DNA from: Heracleum sosnowskyi
Lineage: Eukaryota; Streptophyta; Magnoliopsida; Apiales; Apiaceae
Direction of reading: 5' to 3'
NCBI GenBank assembly: GCA_030848705.1
Contig: JAUIZM010000016.1
Location: 3,100,001-3,164,000 of the forward strand
DNA: 64,000 bases
Shown one piece after another: positions 10,771-25,400 of the stretch (position 1 is its first letter; each line of letters opens with the position of its first letter). Below the pieces are notes generated by a model. It was not told the DNA's origin. It saw only the letters and a program-made list of their open reading frames with translations, and ran no database searches. A program made the translations under genes and the position numbers.

Positions 10771-13562
10771 GTTTATGGTTTCTTGTTTTAACTCTTTAAC
10801 TTTTATTTTCATCCGGGTCTTCATATATTTCTGAAAATTATTCCTTTATAACAACACACGCTGCACATCTCCCAAGTCACAATACCAGCTCCCTCTGACT
10901 CCAACGTCAGTAATTATCTTGCTAACCCAGAGGTAGTGTCCACTCGTAAACACTCCTCCAAAATCTCAATTTCACTATAGAGCATCCATCTAACACCGTT
11001 GTCACTGGAGTTCACGGCATACCGCCATTCCTTTCACATATATCGATTGACACGCTTTCCATTATCATAATATCTTTGGAAGAATAACCAATTTCGTTGA
11101 TATGTCACTAACATTCTATTTGTCTTAGGGATCCGCTCCTGTCATAAGCAATTTCGTTGCGAATCTAATTCCTATCAGCGAATTTGGACTTATTTGACTT
11201 GGGTGGCCTCCCCTTAGAATTCAATGAGGATAACAAAAATTATGGGGCCTTGAAAAGACAGCTCCCCTATCAAGGAAAACGTCACACACTGGTTATAAGT
11301 TTTTTTTTGGATAACCTCATAGGAGGCAAAAGAATTTACCGAGAGATCAACATGATCATAAGAACTTAATGTTGTGTGCCTCGATTGAGACATACTAAAG
11401 GTAATTAGCCTTCTTGTATTTCACAACTTACAAGTGATGGCGTCCCATCCGACTTCTATCACACAGACAGATAGTCCTTGTAGCCCCTATAAGTATAGGG
11501 TTGTTCGTCTCAGTGGAAGTTGAAAAGTATGAAAGCAATTCGATATCAATTTAATGATTATCGTCTTTAATATTTCTCAAAGGAACACCTTGGATTAAAA
11601 TTGAACAGATTCCAAAGGTGCGGTTTCCAAAGAATCGCAAAGAAAAGAATAACCAAAAGATACTGGTACTTAACAAATAAGTGGTGAGGTATTACCATAG
11701 GGTCATTCATTATTTGAAGAAAAGTGAAAGCTTAAATAACATCATTTGACAGGGCTTCGAAAGCCTGAAAGTAGGCATTGTGACAGCCTCTGACACAAGT
11801 GAAACTGAATATGGTTTAGCACAAGTGCTATAAAACAGCTTCGAAGAGGGAATATACCCTTTATCAGAATTCTTTCCTAGAGAGAGGTCAAGATAGATCA
11901 TAGATTGGGGAAATATCCCACATAATTTGCAAATGGGGAGGGTAATACCAAGGTCTCTACGGATGCCTTTTACGTCGGCTCCTCTAATGGATAATCGTTC
12001 AATTCTAAAGCTTTTCTTTTCCAGGCACACCCTAAGGTGCTCAATACTTACGTCATTGCCGACTAATAATAGTCGCTAAGGATTCAACCATCGACCTTTG
12101 CAATCGCAGGGAATTCTATTCGACTAGGCGCAAACATCCCAAGTAAACGTTATGTTCCATAAGAAGACTTCGATACCGTTGTCGCCCATAGCAAAGACAA
12201 TTCCTCATGTCGACTGGGCAGTACTCCGGAAGATCGTTAGAAACTACAAGATTAAATCTGGTCCCTATTTCAATCATCCTTATATCCAATATTCCTTCTC
12301 CCATATCAATCCTGGGCGCTACATAAGCTTAACACTTTTGGCACAATAGCCTTTTCATTTAAGTCAATCCCGGAACTTCTCAGTCCGTCTTGGTTCTTAA
12401 TTATATTTCGCCTTTACCGTCCAATCTCAACTTCATCATTTTATCTCTACAATCAATTATAGCAATCAGGGTCTGTACACCAAACCACATAACGGCTATC
12501 TTATCCAATCCACATGGTTCGCTCTAATCTCCACTCTCTTTGGTGACATTCTCTGGTAATCAGAAAGACAAGGTTTGCCAAAAATTTACTGAATTCCCTT
12601 CCAAAATCAGGGAAACTTGATTATTCTATTTACCTGCTAGTAATGCTCGGGTCTAATTTCCGACTTTTCTGTTCCATCCTCATAATTCCTTCCTGGTTCC
12701 TGAGAGTGGTAATCTCGTTCTCGATTTCACCTTAGCGTGCTTGCCTTACAATAACATTTGCATGGTACATATATCCAAATTCTCCTTGAAATACCAAAAT
12801 TCCTCAATGATGTAATAGACACTATTTCCAGTGGGATCGCTGGTCGTGGGGGATTGAAATCTCATAGCCCAAAGTAATTCCTTACACTATTCTTAGGCAA
12901 CTGAGTACCCTTAATCGTTCGTGAAAATCTGAACACCTTGGTTCTTACGCATGCCGCCTCCTTATGGGCAACTATAACCGACTACAAGTAACAGGTTTCG
13001 TTCAAGTCGAATCAATCCACTGATACTGGCTATACTGCCTCTACCTCTTCTGCTTTGGAGACTCTACTCCATTTTCTTTGTCATACCTCTTGACGAATCA
13101 TGAACGATCCTTAAACTCTCGTCACTTATTTATCCCTTGAAGGTTCGTCCGGTCTTATTATTAGACCTCAAGTAACACACCACATCTTTATCAATCAACA
13201 CGTCCTCTACAAGATTCTTTCCTCGACCCACTATGGGGTCTTCCTCTAGATCCTCCTATGGATCTCCCTTTATCGGGTCTCCATCCATCTCAAGGAGCGC
13301 ATCATTAAATGCCTACTCGAAGGCCTCGGGGTCTGGTATCTCAGAGTCCCATCCATCTATAACTCATACGAATCGAAGTGACTAACCATGAAGTCCTAAG
13401 TACGGTTTCCAAAAGAAGTCCCCTCTCGGGCTTCATCTTAAACAGTCAGGGTCATGTCTTCTAACCCGACTACGAACTCAATTTGAGCTCTATACGTTCT
13501 TATCATTATTAAGGGTATTGTAAGACTCGATCTCCTATCGTTTCTGAGGACTGTAACCTAAA

Positions 13563-13574
13563 GCTCTGATACCA
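13563..13574 (-). other. Primer-binding site (tRNA-iMet), internal region 1
   Basis: The minus strand reads TGGTATCAGAGC, complementary to the 3' end of initiator Met tRNA, four bases inside the LTR 2 boundary. It fixes the element's orientation as minus. Confidence 0.9.
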
Positions 13575-13578
13575 TCTC

Positions 13579-16500
13579 TGTAACAGCCCCAAATCCGGGG
13601 TCGGGGATCTAGGGTTGTCACAATCCATGTACTCCTTGCCTTACCTGTATTACTCACACCATTCATAATTTACCTGTTCATGACCCCACAACATATATCT
13701 CACACACACACACACAGGTTAGAGCCTCAGAAACGACACAATACAACAACTGCGGAAACTAACTTTTATTACAATACCCAAATGTCTTGTGAATCTGTTA
13801 CTGATACAATTTCTAAGTATTGTTACATTACCCACTTAGCCTTCTGATGCTCACAATCCTCTAATACCATTCATGTCTATACATAAGTTGAATGCCAAAA
13901 GCCGTAGCCTGATTCAATTGGTTCGTACTACTCCCGGGATCACTGCTAGGAACTGTTTCTGGAAACGCCTTGCGAGGTATGTGCCGTCCCATTGGCATCC
14001 TGCTTCACTGCTATATAATATATATAAAATAATAGCAAGAGTGAGCTATAGCTCAGCAAGGTAATGAGAGTATGGCATAATTCTGCCTTTAATTCAACCC
14101 AGAAATAAAGCGGGTATAAGACAATAACTTGTCAAAATATCTTGATACTGAAATCATTTTCTTATCGGAATGTATTCCAAAAATAGTACCATTGTGGTAT
14201 TTCAAATATCATTTCATAATACTCTGCAACTTTCAATGTTTATACTATGAACAAAGTTCTAGTATAGTATAAAAGATGAAATAACAAGATACTCAGTATA
14301 TCCTTTCTGTAAAATATCTGCTATATAAAATATAAGCAGACTATCAACATATACTTGAAAGATGAAGTTATAAGGAAATTCAATATAAGGTTTCCATAAC
14401 CCAAAATCCACTTATACATATATATCCTTAATCAGGTTTTATCAGAGTCATAACTCATAAAATAAAAGATGAAGTTATAGGAATTTCCAAATATCATCTT
14501 TCATATCAAACATTTACCTCATATCATATTCTGGAAATAAAGACAAGGCAAAATATTTCCAATCCGCTTTCTGAACTTGAATAAACTTGCATGAACTGGA
14601 ATAAACTTGAGTAACTTTTCTTTTCTGGAAACTTGCTTAGAACATGATCATTCATGAATAACTTGCATAAAACTTTCTCTTTCATGGATGGTGAACTCTA
14701 GCTGGAGATTCTAGGCGACAGGGATACCTCTACGATGATCAGTCGTAAGGCAACTCCCCACTGCTGTTTTTCTACGTAGAAGGGAAAATAGGGCAGACGC
14801 TAACTGACCTACCTCCCCGCCAATCGGTTGTAGGGGGAAGAGCATACCCATTCCTTAGGGGTACCCATTTCTTAGGGGCCTCCGATACTCTTCTCTCATC
14901 CTACGGTCGGGCACTATCTGATAATCATCTAAGGGAAGAACAGACCCGCTCATAGACTGCTGGTCTATGCGTAATTCCCTTAGGGGACAGGTCGCCACTC
15001 AGTCCCTTACACATTCTCCGAGTTCGAGAATATCCATAACTTTGAAACATCAAGTTCCTTTCCCTTGTTCCCCAAGTATACGACTCCACAAAGTAGTCAT
15101 ATCTGGTTGGAAAGGAAAATTCACCCATATTTCCCAAGCTGATGCTTGTTCATGGATACAACTGATTTCACTGCTTTTACTCCTCGAGTCTTGAAGGAGT
15201 ATTCAAATCATTTTTGATAGTTGGATACAAAGCTGGTGAAGGAGTAGTTTCAAAAAGGTTTAGGACCGGGCAGTCCACTTGAAACAACCATAAAATCTCG
15301 AGAAAGGTCCCTTGCATTTGTAGTTTGAGCGAACATTTAAGTCTTTCTGAATATAGACTTAAACGGAAAATAGATTTTGGGAACCTTCTCTATTTATAAT
15401 AACAATTGACTGAAATATACTTTATTAGCTATCTAGGGTTTAAAATAGTTTTCACAAAATACTTCCTTAAGAAGTAGGGATTTAAATAATTAATGCAAAC
15501 TATATTTAATAAAGAATATTTATTTAGAAATAATTTCTAAATACTTTCTTAACAAAAGGGTAGATAATACTATTCATCATATATTTAAAATATATACCCT
15601 TAATAGATTAATTGTAATAACACAATAAAATAACCCTAGATAGCAACTGATACCATTCTTAGTATGTAAAAAATAAGTATAGAGAATATATAATATATCT
15701 CTAGATAACAACTGATACCATTCCCGGTCCGTCGTTTAAATACTGAGTATATATCTCCCCTACTGAGGGTTTTCTTAACATCTCAGCTCAAAAAAATTAC
15801 TGCTATAACCATAGCTTATAAGCTCAACTCAGATCAATAACTTTTACTTAGCATCATACGTATCGTTTCGAAATCATGAACACCTAACATATAACTCAAT
15901 ATCTTTTATTATCACAACAATAATAGTTTATAGAAGCATAGGTTTGAAAACTTGTATGCATCTATCATATGCATATATTACGTCTCAACATTTTTAGTAC
16001 CATTACATCTATATACGATGTAAGGTTTGAAAACATGCATAATATCATATTGTATGCATCATTAGTATAATTAATGGAAAACATAGCATGGAATAAGCAA
16101 ACTGCATCTAGTGTATGCATACTTCAAAATATGGTTTTAGAAACTTGCACGATACTTGGAACAAAGAATATATATATAGATATATTTTTGAATCAACAAG
16201 TATTAAACATTCGAAAATATGCCCACTCTAATAATAGAGTAAGGTTTAGTAAACTTGCCTGATGCTCGAGAGGTGATAGGGCTCCTGACCATGTCGAACA
16301 ATCTAGACAAAGTCAAACGAAAGCACACGGTTAATCCCCTCGATAAACCACTTATAACTCAATGCTTAAACACGTAAGCGAAACACAACCAAGGAATTAC
16401 TAACTCGTTATAGGCTCATACTAAGTCCATGTTATCCGTTAAATGCTTATATCATAAGTTTGGTTCGAAATCCATCCTCAAATCCAAGTTATACTTAACC

Positions 16501-18468
16501 ATTTGGAACCTTGGTTTTTAAGTCTCGCTCTTAGTGGTTTTCACTTGCGCGCCCTCGACTAAAACATTTTTATAAAATCGAAAAATAATCTTTTTAATCC
16601 GAATCATTTTCGCGAGCCTTCCTAACTGTCTCTAGTATTATTTCTCAAAGTTTCACATTTTAATATGGCTCCGAAGTGGTCCAAATATATCCTCAAAGTT
16701 GCTGAACAGAGATGAGTCATTCTTCCGAATGGCGTTTACTAAAACTCACTTTTCTCCTAAACCGTAAATCGTAACGGCATGATTCTTGCGCTCACGTAAA
16801 CTAGAAACAAACCTCTACACACTCATGTTCCTCACTGAACCAAAAGAGGCAGTTAAGTTTCCGGACTCTAGGCAGTTTTTAGAGTTAACGGGAATCGGGC
16901 ATTACGACGGCTATAATCGTAACGTTTTCCATTTTCAAAACATACTCAAATCAATACCAAACAATCCCAAACTCACCATCCACTTTATACACCCTCCACT
17001 CAGTCAAATCCTCCATGAATAATCACAATAAATTCATAACCCATTCTCCAAACTCAACCAACAATTCATCTAATTACTTAATCATGCTCTTAACTTTACA
17101 TAACATCAAAACCATTTCAAAACTCATATCAAACTCAAAGGGGCAGAGGTTTATACCTTCCTCCAAGCTTGCTTTCTGCCATACTCCTGATGTAGCCTTA
17201 GATTCTTGCTTAATACAACCTTTGGAAGCTACAAACTCATTATCAAAACAAAACAAAACAAGATACAAGTTACTATTCATCATCTTCTCCAACTGTTAAT
17301 CACTGAATCGAATGGGTAAAACACAGAGGTGAAGCGAGCTCTTACCATGGTTGCATAGAGCTTCGATTTGAGTGGTGGATCGCCAAAAACCGCCGAGAGA
17401 AACTCAAGTTATGATCAATTCTTTCTCCACCATTTTCCTCCTCTCTCTCTCTCGGGTTTTCTCTCCAAAAAGGGGAAGAATTCTTCTTTTTCTTTTCTTA
17501 TTTGACTACTAAAAGTGCTGATATTTTGTGGTTAAAAGGGGTGAGTCATCACCTTTAGTGCTTAGTCAGTGGACACGTGTCGCACATGCACGAGTTGGAT
17601 AAAGTAGCTTTACTGATTCGTCTCCTTTCACATGGATGATCCAAATGTTGCATTCTCGAATTAATCTTGTTACATGTTACTTCCATGTCTATATTTAATC
17701 CTGTAAATATTGTCTTACTTCTCTTGAAACGATTCAAAATATTTTCTAAAGGGCGAATAAAATTTTACGCGATGCTCGCAGTGAATAGTAACTATTCACT
17801 ATTCACTTCAACAATCGAATCCTTAAATCGACTTTAATAATATACTAAAATTCCAAAATGTTAAATCCTCAATTCCTCAATTTTAATATCTCATTTCTTG
17901 AATATAATAATATATAATTCGCTGCCCGGTCAAATACTATTCCAAAATAAAATTTGGAATTTCTGAATTCCGATCGTCTTTGCATTCACTTATTTACTCC
18001 GTAGATCACTAATATGACTTCGGAATATCCACACTACGTCTCGTACATAGGTGGCATGAAAAACTTTGTTAATCCTCAAAATCACTATTCATCCACAATC
18101 TTGTAGATCAATATCAATTCCAACGTTTCTTGTACTTAGAAAATGTTCTAGTGCTTTCTCAGGCATACTCTATCTTGTTTACGGAGTTGTCGGATGCATA
18201 ACAGATATCGATTTGGATGACATGAAAATACTTTTCGTTCTCGGAATATTATATTCCCATTTTCCAGATAGATTGTTCTTATTTAGATGGTCAGTCCATC
18301 CCTTCTATTCACAAAGTACTTGTAACTGAAATCCATATTCATTTTATAATCTTGAATCTCAAAATCATTAACACATTGTGGTTGCAACCACTAATCATTC
18401 ATATATTCACTGATGCACTTTATCATAAAAAAAAAATTTAATTCTACCGAAAATTTTGGGTTCTTACA
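13579..18468 (-). repeat. LTR 2 of the LARD-like array (4890 bp, shared)
   Basis: The middle LTR serves as the upstream LTR of internal region 1 and the downstream LTR of internal region 2. It shares about eight variant bases with LTR 3 against LTR 1, and matches LTR 1 where LTR 3 is unique. I see no clean switch point along its length. No target-site copy lies at either edge. Confidence 0.93.
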
Positions 18469-18481
18469 TTCTCCCCTCCTT

Positions 18482-18908
18482 AAAAGGATTCCGTCCCGGA
18501 ATCTGTCTGAATCAAATGGTGGTATTTCTCTAGTAATTCACCCTCTAGCTCTCAATTTGATTCTTCCACGTTATGATTTTGCCACATAACTCTGACGAAC
18601 TTGATGACCTTGTTTTGGAGCACCTGTTCCTTTTTGATCTAATATTCCATTGGTTGCTCCACATAGGGTAAGTCTGGTTGCATATCCACATGCTCGAATT
18701 CCACTATATGCTTAGCATTTGACTTGTATGGTCTTAGCATCGAAACATGAAACACGTTGCGGTCTTGTTGCAGATTCGGGTTAGTGCTAGTTCGTATGCT
18801 AGCCTTACGATTCGCCTTAAAATCTCAAACGGTCCAATGTATTTAAGACTCAGCTTTTCTTTCTCTCTAATTCTCATTACTTCTTTCCATGAAAATACCT
18901 TCCGCATT
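18482..18908 (-). pseudogene. Integrase C-terminus and chromodomain-like tail (relic), copy 2
   Basis: Second copy of the relic at 9564-9990, with the same stops and the same position next to the purine tract. Confidence 0.75.
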
Positions 18909-18927
18909 ACAAATCTCTGACCTCATA

Positions 18928-19011
18928 CTCTCTATCTTATTTGTACAGAAATACACCAACATAAACTTGCTTGTCATTCATCAACATGCCATTTAGCTTA
19001 TCCATAGCAGT
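18928..19011 (-). pseudogene. Captured poly(A)-binding protein gene fragment, copy 2
   Basis: Second copy of the fragment at 10010-10093. Here the codon that reads Ala in copy 1 is GTT, giving NDKQVYVG, which is the form usual in plant poly(A)-binding proteins. This copy therefore keeps the ancestral base, which strengthens the identification and gives the direction of the change. Confidence 0.72.
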
Positions 19012-19059
19012 ATTATCTCTATGCTCGCGGGCTTAGTCCGCATACTTTCTCTGTTTGTC

Positions 19060-19275
19060 TTAGTTGTCACTAGCCGCTTGTTGGTGAAATATTTTGTCTT
19101 TCCAGTTTGTTGGGTTAACTTGAGTTTCGTGTAAAATCTCATCCTTTAATTCCTGATCATTCGGAATCCATCTCTGTCTCATTTTAATTAAGGTATCGGC
19201 CACCATATTGGCCTTCCCCGGATGGTAGTGTATCTCACAATCGTAATCCTTGGTCAACTCTAGCCATTTCTTCAT
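19060..19275 (-). pseudogene. RNase H C-terminal remnant of gypsy pol, copy 2
   Basis: Identical in protein sequence to the remnant at 10142-10357, including the YHPGKANMVADTL block. Confidence 0.8.
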
Positions 19276-19287
19276 TTCATGTTATCT

Positions 19288-19688
19288 ACTATCACGGATA
19301 ACTCAAAGCCACTTCATCACATTCCAGAAAATTTGTGGGTGCATTAGTCAACCCAAAATAACTTCGCTGAACACTCGAAGTGTCTATTCCTAGTACGAAT
19401 CGCAGTCTTGGGTATATCCTCAGATTTAACTTCCCACTGGTGATACCCAGTTCTTAAATAAATTTGGAAATACACAGCGTTCTTCCGCTGATCAAACAAT
19501 TATTTACAAGGGTACCTATTTTCCATGTCGAACTCATACAACCCTCGAGGTTCGATACAAAATCTTGTGCTAACAACACCGGGCTCTCCATGGTGGTACA
19601 CTGGGTCTTATTACACCTTTATACAGCAACTCTTGTAACTGAGTCACTAACCCTTTCATTCCCATTATACTCTGAATACTCGGTCACA
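19288..19688 (-). pseudogene. Reverse transcriptase remnant of gypsy pol, copy 2
   Basis: Second copy of the remnant at 10370-10770, with the same deletion of the catalytic half. Confidence 0.75.
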
Positions 19689-22496
19689 GTTTATGGTTTC
19701 TTGTTTTAACTCTTTAACTTTTATTTTCATCCGGGTCTTCATATATTTCTGAAAATTATTCCTTTATAACAACACACGCTGCACATCTCCCAAGTCACAA
19801 TACCAGCTCCCTCTGACTCCAACGTCAGTAATTATCTTGCTAACCCAGAGGTAGTGTCCACTCGTAAACACTCCTCCAAAATCTCAATTTCACTATAGAG
19901 CATCCATCTAACACCGTTGTCACTGGAGTTCACGGCATACCGCCATTCCTTTCACATATATCGATTGACACGCTTTCCATTATCATAATATCTTTGGGAG
20001 AATAACCAATTTCGTTGATATGTCACTAACATTCTATTTGTCTTAGGGATCCGCTCCTGTCATAAGCAATTTCGTTGCGAATCTAATTCCTATCAGCGAA
20101 TTTGGACTTATTTGACTTGGGTGGCCTCCCCTTAGAATTCAATGAGGATAACAAAAATTATGGGGCCTTGAAAAGACAGCTCCCCTATCAAGGAAAACGT
20201 CACACACTGGTTATAAGTTTTTTTTTGGATAACCTCATAGGAGGCAAAAGAATTTACCGAGAGATCAACATGATCATAAGAACTTAATGTTGTGTGCCTC
20301 GATTGAGACATACTAAAGGTAATTAGCCTTCTTGTATTTCACAACTTACAAGTGATGGCGTCCCATCCGACTTCTATCACACAGACAGATAGTCCTTGTA
20401 GCCCCTATAAGTATAGGGTTGTTCGTCTCAGTGGAAGTTGAAAAGTATGAAAGCAATTCGATATCAATTTAATGATTATCGTCTTTAATATTTCTCAAAG
20501 GAACACCTTGGATTAAAATTGAACAGATTCCAAAGGTGCGGTTTCCAAAGAATCGCAAAGAAAAGAATAACCAAAAGATACTGGTACTTAACAAACAAGT
20601 GGTGAGGTATTACCATAGGGTCATTCATTATTTGAAGAAAAGTGAAAGCTTAAATAACATCATTTGACAGGGCTTCGAAAGCCTGAAAGTAGGCATTGTG
20701 ACAGCCTCTGACACAAGTGAAACTGAATATGGTTTAGCACAAGTGCTATAAAACAGCTTCGAAGAGGGAATATACCCTTTATCAGAATTCTTTCCTAGAG
20801 AGAGGTCAAGATAGATCATAGATTGGGGAAATATCCCACATAATTTGCAAATGGGGAGGGTAATACCAAGGTCTCTACGGATGCCTTTTACGTCGGCTCC
20901 TCTAATGGATAATCGTTCAATTCTAAAGCTTTTCTTTTCCAGGCACACCCTAAGGTGCTCGATACTTACGTCATTGCCGACTAATAATAGTCGCTAAGGA
21001 TTCAACCATCGACCTTTGCAATCGCAGGGAATTCTATTCGACTAGGCGCAAACATCCCAAGTAAACGTTATGTTCCATAAGAAGACTTCGATACCGTTGT
21101 CGCCCATAGCAAAGACAATTCCTCATGTCGACTGGGCAGTACTCCGGAAGATCGTTAGAAACTACAAGATTAAATCTGGTCCCTATTTCAATCATCCTTA
21201 TATCCAATATTCCTTCTCCCATATCAATCCTGGGCGCTACATAAGCTTAACACTTTTGGCACAATAGCCTTTTCATTTAAGTCAATCCCGGAACTTCTCA
21301 GTCCGTCTTGGTTCTTAATTATATTTCGCCTTTACCGTCCAATCTCAACTTCATCATTTTATCTCTACAATCAATTATAGCAATCGGGGTCTGTACACCA
21401 AACCACATAACGGCTATCTTATCCAATCCACATGGTTCGCTCTAATCTCCACTCTCTTTGGTGACATTCTCTGGTAATCAGAAAGACAAGGTTTGCCAAA
21501 AATTTACTGAATTCCCTTCCAAAATCAGGGAAACTTGATTATTCTATTTACCTGCTAGTAATGCTCGGGTCTAATTTCCGACTTTTCTGTTCCATCCTCA
21601 TAATTCCTTCCTGGTTCCTGAGAGTGGTAATCTCGTTCTCGATTTCACCTTAGCGTGCTTGCCTTACAATAACATTTGCATGGTACATATATCCAAATTC
21701 TCCTTGAAATACCAAAATTCCTCAATGATGTAATAGACACTATTTCCAGTGGGATCGCTGGTCGTGGGGGATTGAAATCTCATAGCCCAAAGTAATTCCT
21801 TACACTATTCTTAGGCAACTGAGTACCCTTAATCGTTCGTGAAAATCTGAACACCTTGGTTCTTACGCATGCCGCCTCCTTATGGGCAACTATAACCGAC
21901 TACAAGTAACAGGTTTCGTTCAAGTCGAATCAATCCACTGATACTGGCTATACTGCCTCTACCTCTTCTGCTTTGGAGACTCTACTCCATTTTCTTTGTC
22001 ATACCTCTTGACGAATCATGAACGATCCTTAAACTCTCGTCACTTATTTATCCCTTGAAGGTTCGTCCGGTCTTATTATTAGACCTCAAGTAACACACCA
22101 CATCTTTATCAATCAACACGTCCTCTACAAGATTCTTTCCTCGACCCACTATGGGGTCTTCCTCTAGATCCTCCTATGGATCTCCCTTTATCGGGTCTCC
22201 ATCCATCTCAAGGAGCGCATCATTAAATGCCTACTCGAAGGCCTCGGGGTCTGGTATCTCAGAGTCCCATCCATCTATAACTCATACGAATCGAAGTGAC
22301 TAACCATGAAGTCTTAAGTACGGTTTCCAAAAGAAGTCCCCTCTCGGGCTTCATCTTAAACAGTCAGGGTCATGTCTTCTAACCCGACTACGAACTCAAT
22401 TTGAGCTCTATACGTTCTTATCATTATTAAGGGTATTGTAAGACTCGATCTCCTATCGTTTCTGAGGACTGTAACCTAAAGCTCTGATACCATCTC

Positions 22497-25400
22497 TGTA
22501 ACAGCCCCAAATCCGGGGTCGGGGATCTAGGGTTGTCACAATCCATGTACTCCTTGCCTTACCTGTATTACTCACACCATTCATAATTTACCTGTTCATG
22601 ACCCCACAACATATATCTCACACACACACACACAGGTTAGAGCCTCAGAAACGACACAATACAACAACTGCGGAAACTAACTTTTATTACAATACCCAAA
22701 TGTCTTGTGAATCTGTTACTGATACAATTTCTAAGTATTGTTACATTACCCACTTAGCCTTCTGATGCTCACAATCCTCTAATACCATTCATGTCTATAC
22801 ATAAGTTGAATGCCAAAAGCCGTAGCCTGATTCAATTGGTTCGTACTACTCCCGGGATCACTGCTAGGAACTGTTTCTGGAAACGCCTTGCGAGGTATGT
22901 GCCGTCCTATTGGCATCCTGCTTCGCTGCTATATAATATATATAAAATAATAGCAAGAGTGAGCTATAGCTCAGCAAGGTAATGAGAGTATGGCATAATT
23001 CTGCCTTTAATTCAACCCAGAAATAAAGCGGGTATAAGACAATAACTTGTCAAAATATCTTGATACTGAAATCATTTTCTTATCGGAATGTATTCCAAAA
23101 ATAGTACCATTGTGGTATTTCAAATATCAATTCATAATACTCTGCAACTTTCAATGTTTATACTATGAACAAAGTTCTAGTATAGTATAAAAGATGAAAT
23201 AACAAGATACTCAGTATATCCTTTCTGTAAAATATCTGCTATATAAAATATAAGCAGACTATCAACATATACTTGAAAGATGAAGTTATAAGGAAATTCA
23301 ATATAAGGTTTCCATAACCCAAAATCCACTTATACATATATATCCTTAATCAGGTTTTATCAGAGTCATAACTCATAAAATAAAAGATGAAGTTATAGGA
23401 ATTTCCAAATATCATCTTTCATATCAAACATTTACCTCATATCATATTCTGGAAATAAAGACAAGGCAAAATATTTCCAATCCGCTTTCTGAACTTGAAT
23501 AAACTTGCATGAACTGGAATAAACTTGAGTAACTTTTCTTTTCTGGAAACTTGCTTAGAACATGATCATTCATGAATAACTTGCATAAAACTTTCTCTTT
23601 CATGGATGGTGAACTCTAGCTGGAGATTCTAGGCGACAGGGATACCTCTACGATGATCAGTCGTAAGGCAACTCCCCACTGCTGTTTTTCTACGTAGAAG
23701 GGAAAATAGGGCAGACGCTAACTGACCTACCTCCCCGCCAATCGGTTGTAGGGGGAAGAGCATACCCATTCCTTAGGGGTACCCATTCCTTAGGGGCCTC
23801 CGATACTCTTCTCTCATCCTACGGTCGGGCACTATCTGATAATCATCTAAGGGAAGAACAGACCCGCTCATAGACTGCTGGTCTATGCGTAATTCCCTTA
23901 GGGGACAGGTCGCCACTCAGTCCCTTACACATTCTCCGAGTTCGAGAATATCCATAACTTTGAAACATCAAGTTCCTTTCCCTTGTTCCCCAAGTATACG
24001 ACTCCACAAAGTAGTCATATCTGGTTGGAAAGGAAAATTCACCCATATTTCCCAAGCTGATGCTTGTTCATGGATACAACTGATTTCACTGCTTTTACTC
24101 CTCGAGTCTTGAAGGAGTATTCAAATCATTTTTGATAGTTGGATACAAAGCTGGTGAAGGAGTAGTTTCAAAAAGGTTTAGGACCGGGCAGTCCACTTGA
24201 AACAACCATAAAATCTCGAGAAAGGTCCCTTGCATTTGTAGTTTGAGCGAACATTTAAGTCTTTCTGAATATAGACTTAAACGGAAAATAGATTTTGGGA
24301 ACCTTCTCTATTTATAATAACAATTGACTGAAATATACTTTATTAGCTATCTAGGGTTTAAAATAGTTTTCACAAAATACTTCCTTAAGAAGTAGGGATT
24401 TAAATAATTAATGCAAACTATATTTAATAAAGAATATTTATTTAGAAATAATTTCTAAATACTTTCTTAACAAAAGGGTAGATAATACTATTCATCATAT
24501 ATTTAAAATATATACCCTTAATAGATTAATTGTAATAACACAATAAAATAACCCTAGATAGCAACTGATACCATTCTTAGTATGTAAAAAATAAGTATAG
24601 AGAATATATAATATATCTCTAGATAACAACTGATACCATTCCCGGTCCGTCGTTTAAATACTGAGTATATATCTCCCCTACTGAGGGTTTTCTTAACATC
24701 TCAGCTCAAAAAAATTACTGCTATAACCATAGCTTATAAGCTCAACTCAGATCAATAACTTTTACTTAGCATCATACGTATCGTTTCGAAATCATGAACA
24801 CCTAACATATAACTCAATATCTTTTATTATCACAACAATAATAGTTTATAGAAGCATAGGTTTGAAAACTTGTATGCATCTATCATATGCATATATTACG
24901 TCTCAACATTTTTAGTACCATTACATCTATATACGATGTAAGGTTTGAAAACATGCATAATATCATATTGTATGCATCATTAGTATAATTAATGGAAAAC
25001 ATAGCATGGAATAAGCAAACTGCATCTAGTGTATGCATACTTCAAAATATGGTTTTAGAAACTTGCACGATACTTGGAACAAAGAATATATATATAGATA
25101 TATTTTTGAATCAACAAGTATTAAACATTCGAAAATATGCCCACTCTAATAATAGAGTAAGGTTTAGTAAACTTGCCTGATGCTCGAGAGGTGATAGGGC
25201 TCCTGACCATGTCGAACAATCTAGACAAAGTCAAACGAAAGCACACGGTTAATCCCCTCGATAAACCACTTATAACTCAATGCTTAAACACGTAAGCGAA
25301 ACACAACCAAGGAATTACTAACTCGTTATAGGCTCATACTAAGTCCATGTTATCTGTTAAATGCTTATATCATAAGTTTGGTTCGAAATCCATCCTCAAA

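Larger units (their letters stand above)
9551..13578 (-). mobile_element. Internal region 1 of the LARD-like array
   Basis: This 4028-bp region is bounded by the purine tract (9551-9563) and the primer-binding site (13563-13574). Minus-strand relics appear in polyprotein order: reverse transcriptase, RNase H end, integrase C-terminal part and chromodomain-like tail, all with stops and deletions. Between about 10,800 and 13,300 I recognise no protein; the gag/protease part is either too decayed or replaced. About seven substitutions separate it from internal region 2. Confidence 0.88.
18469..22496 (-). mobile_element. Internal region 2 of the LARD-like array
   Basis: Same 4028-bp length and gene relics as internal region 1. 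It has a purine tract at 18469-18481 and a primer site (TGGTATCAGAGC on the minus strand) at 22481-22492. All major deletions and stops seen in region 1 are shared, so the decay predates the duplication and very probably the insertion. Confidence 0.9.
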
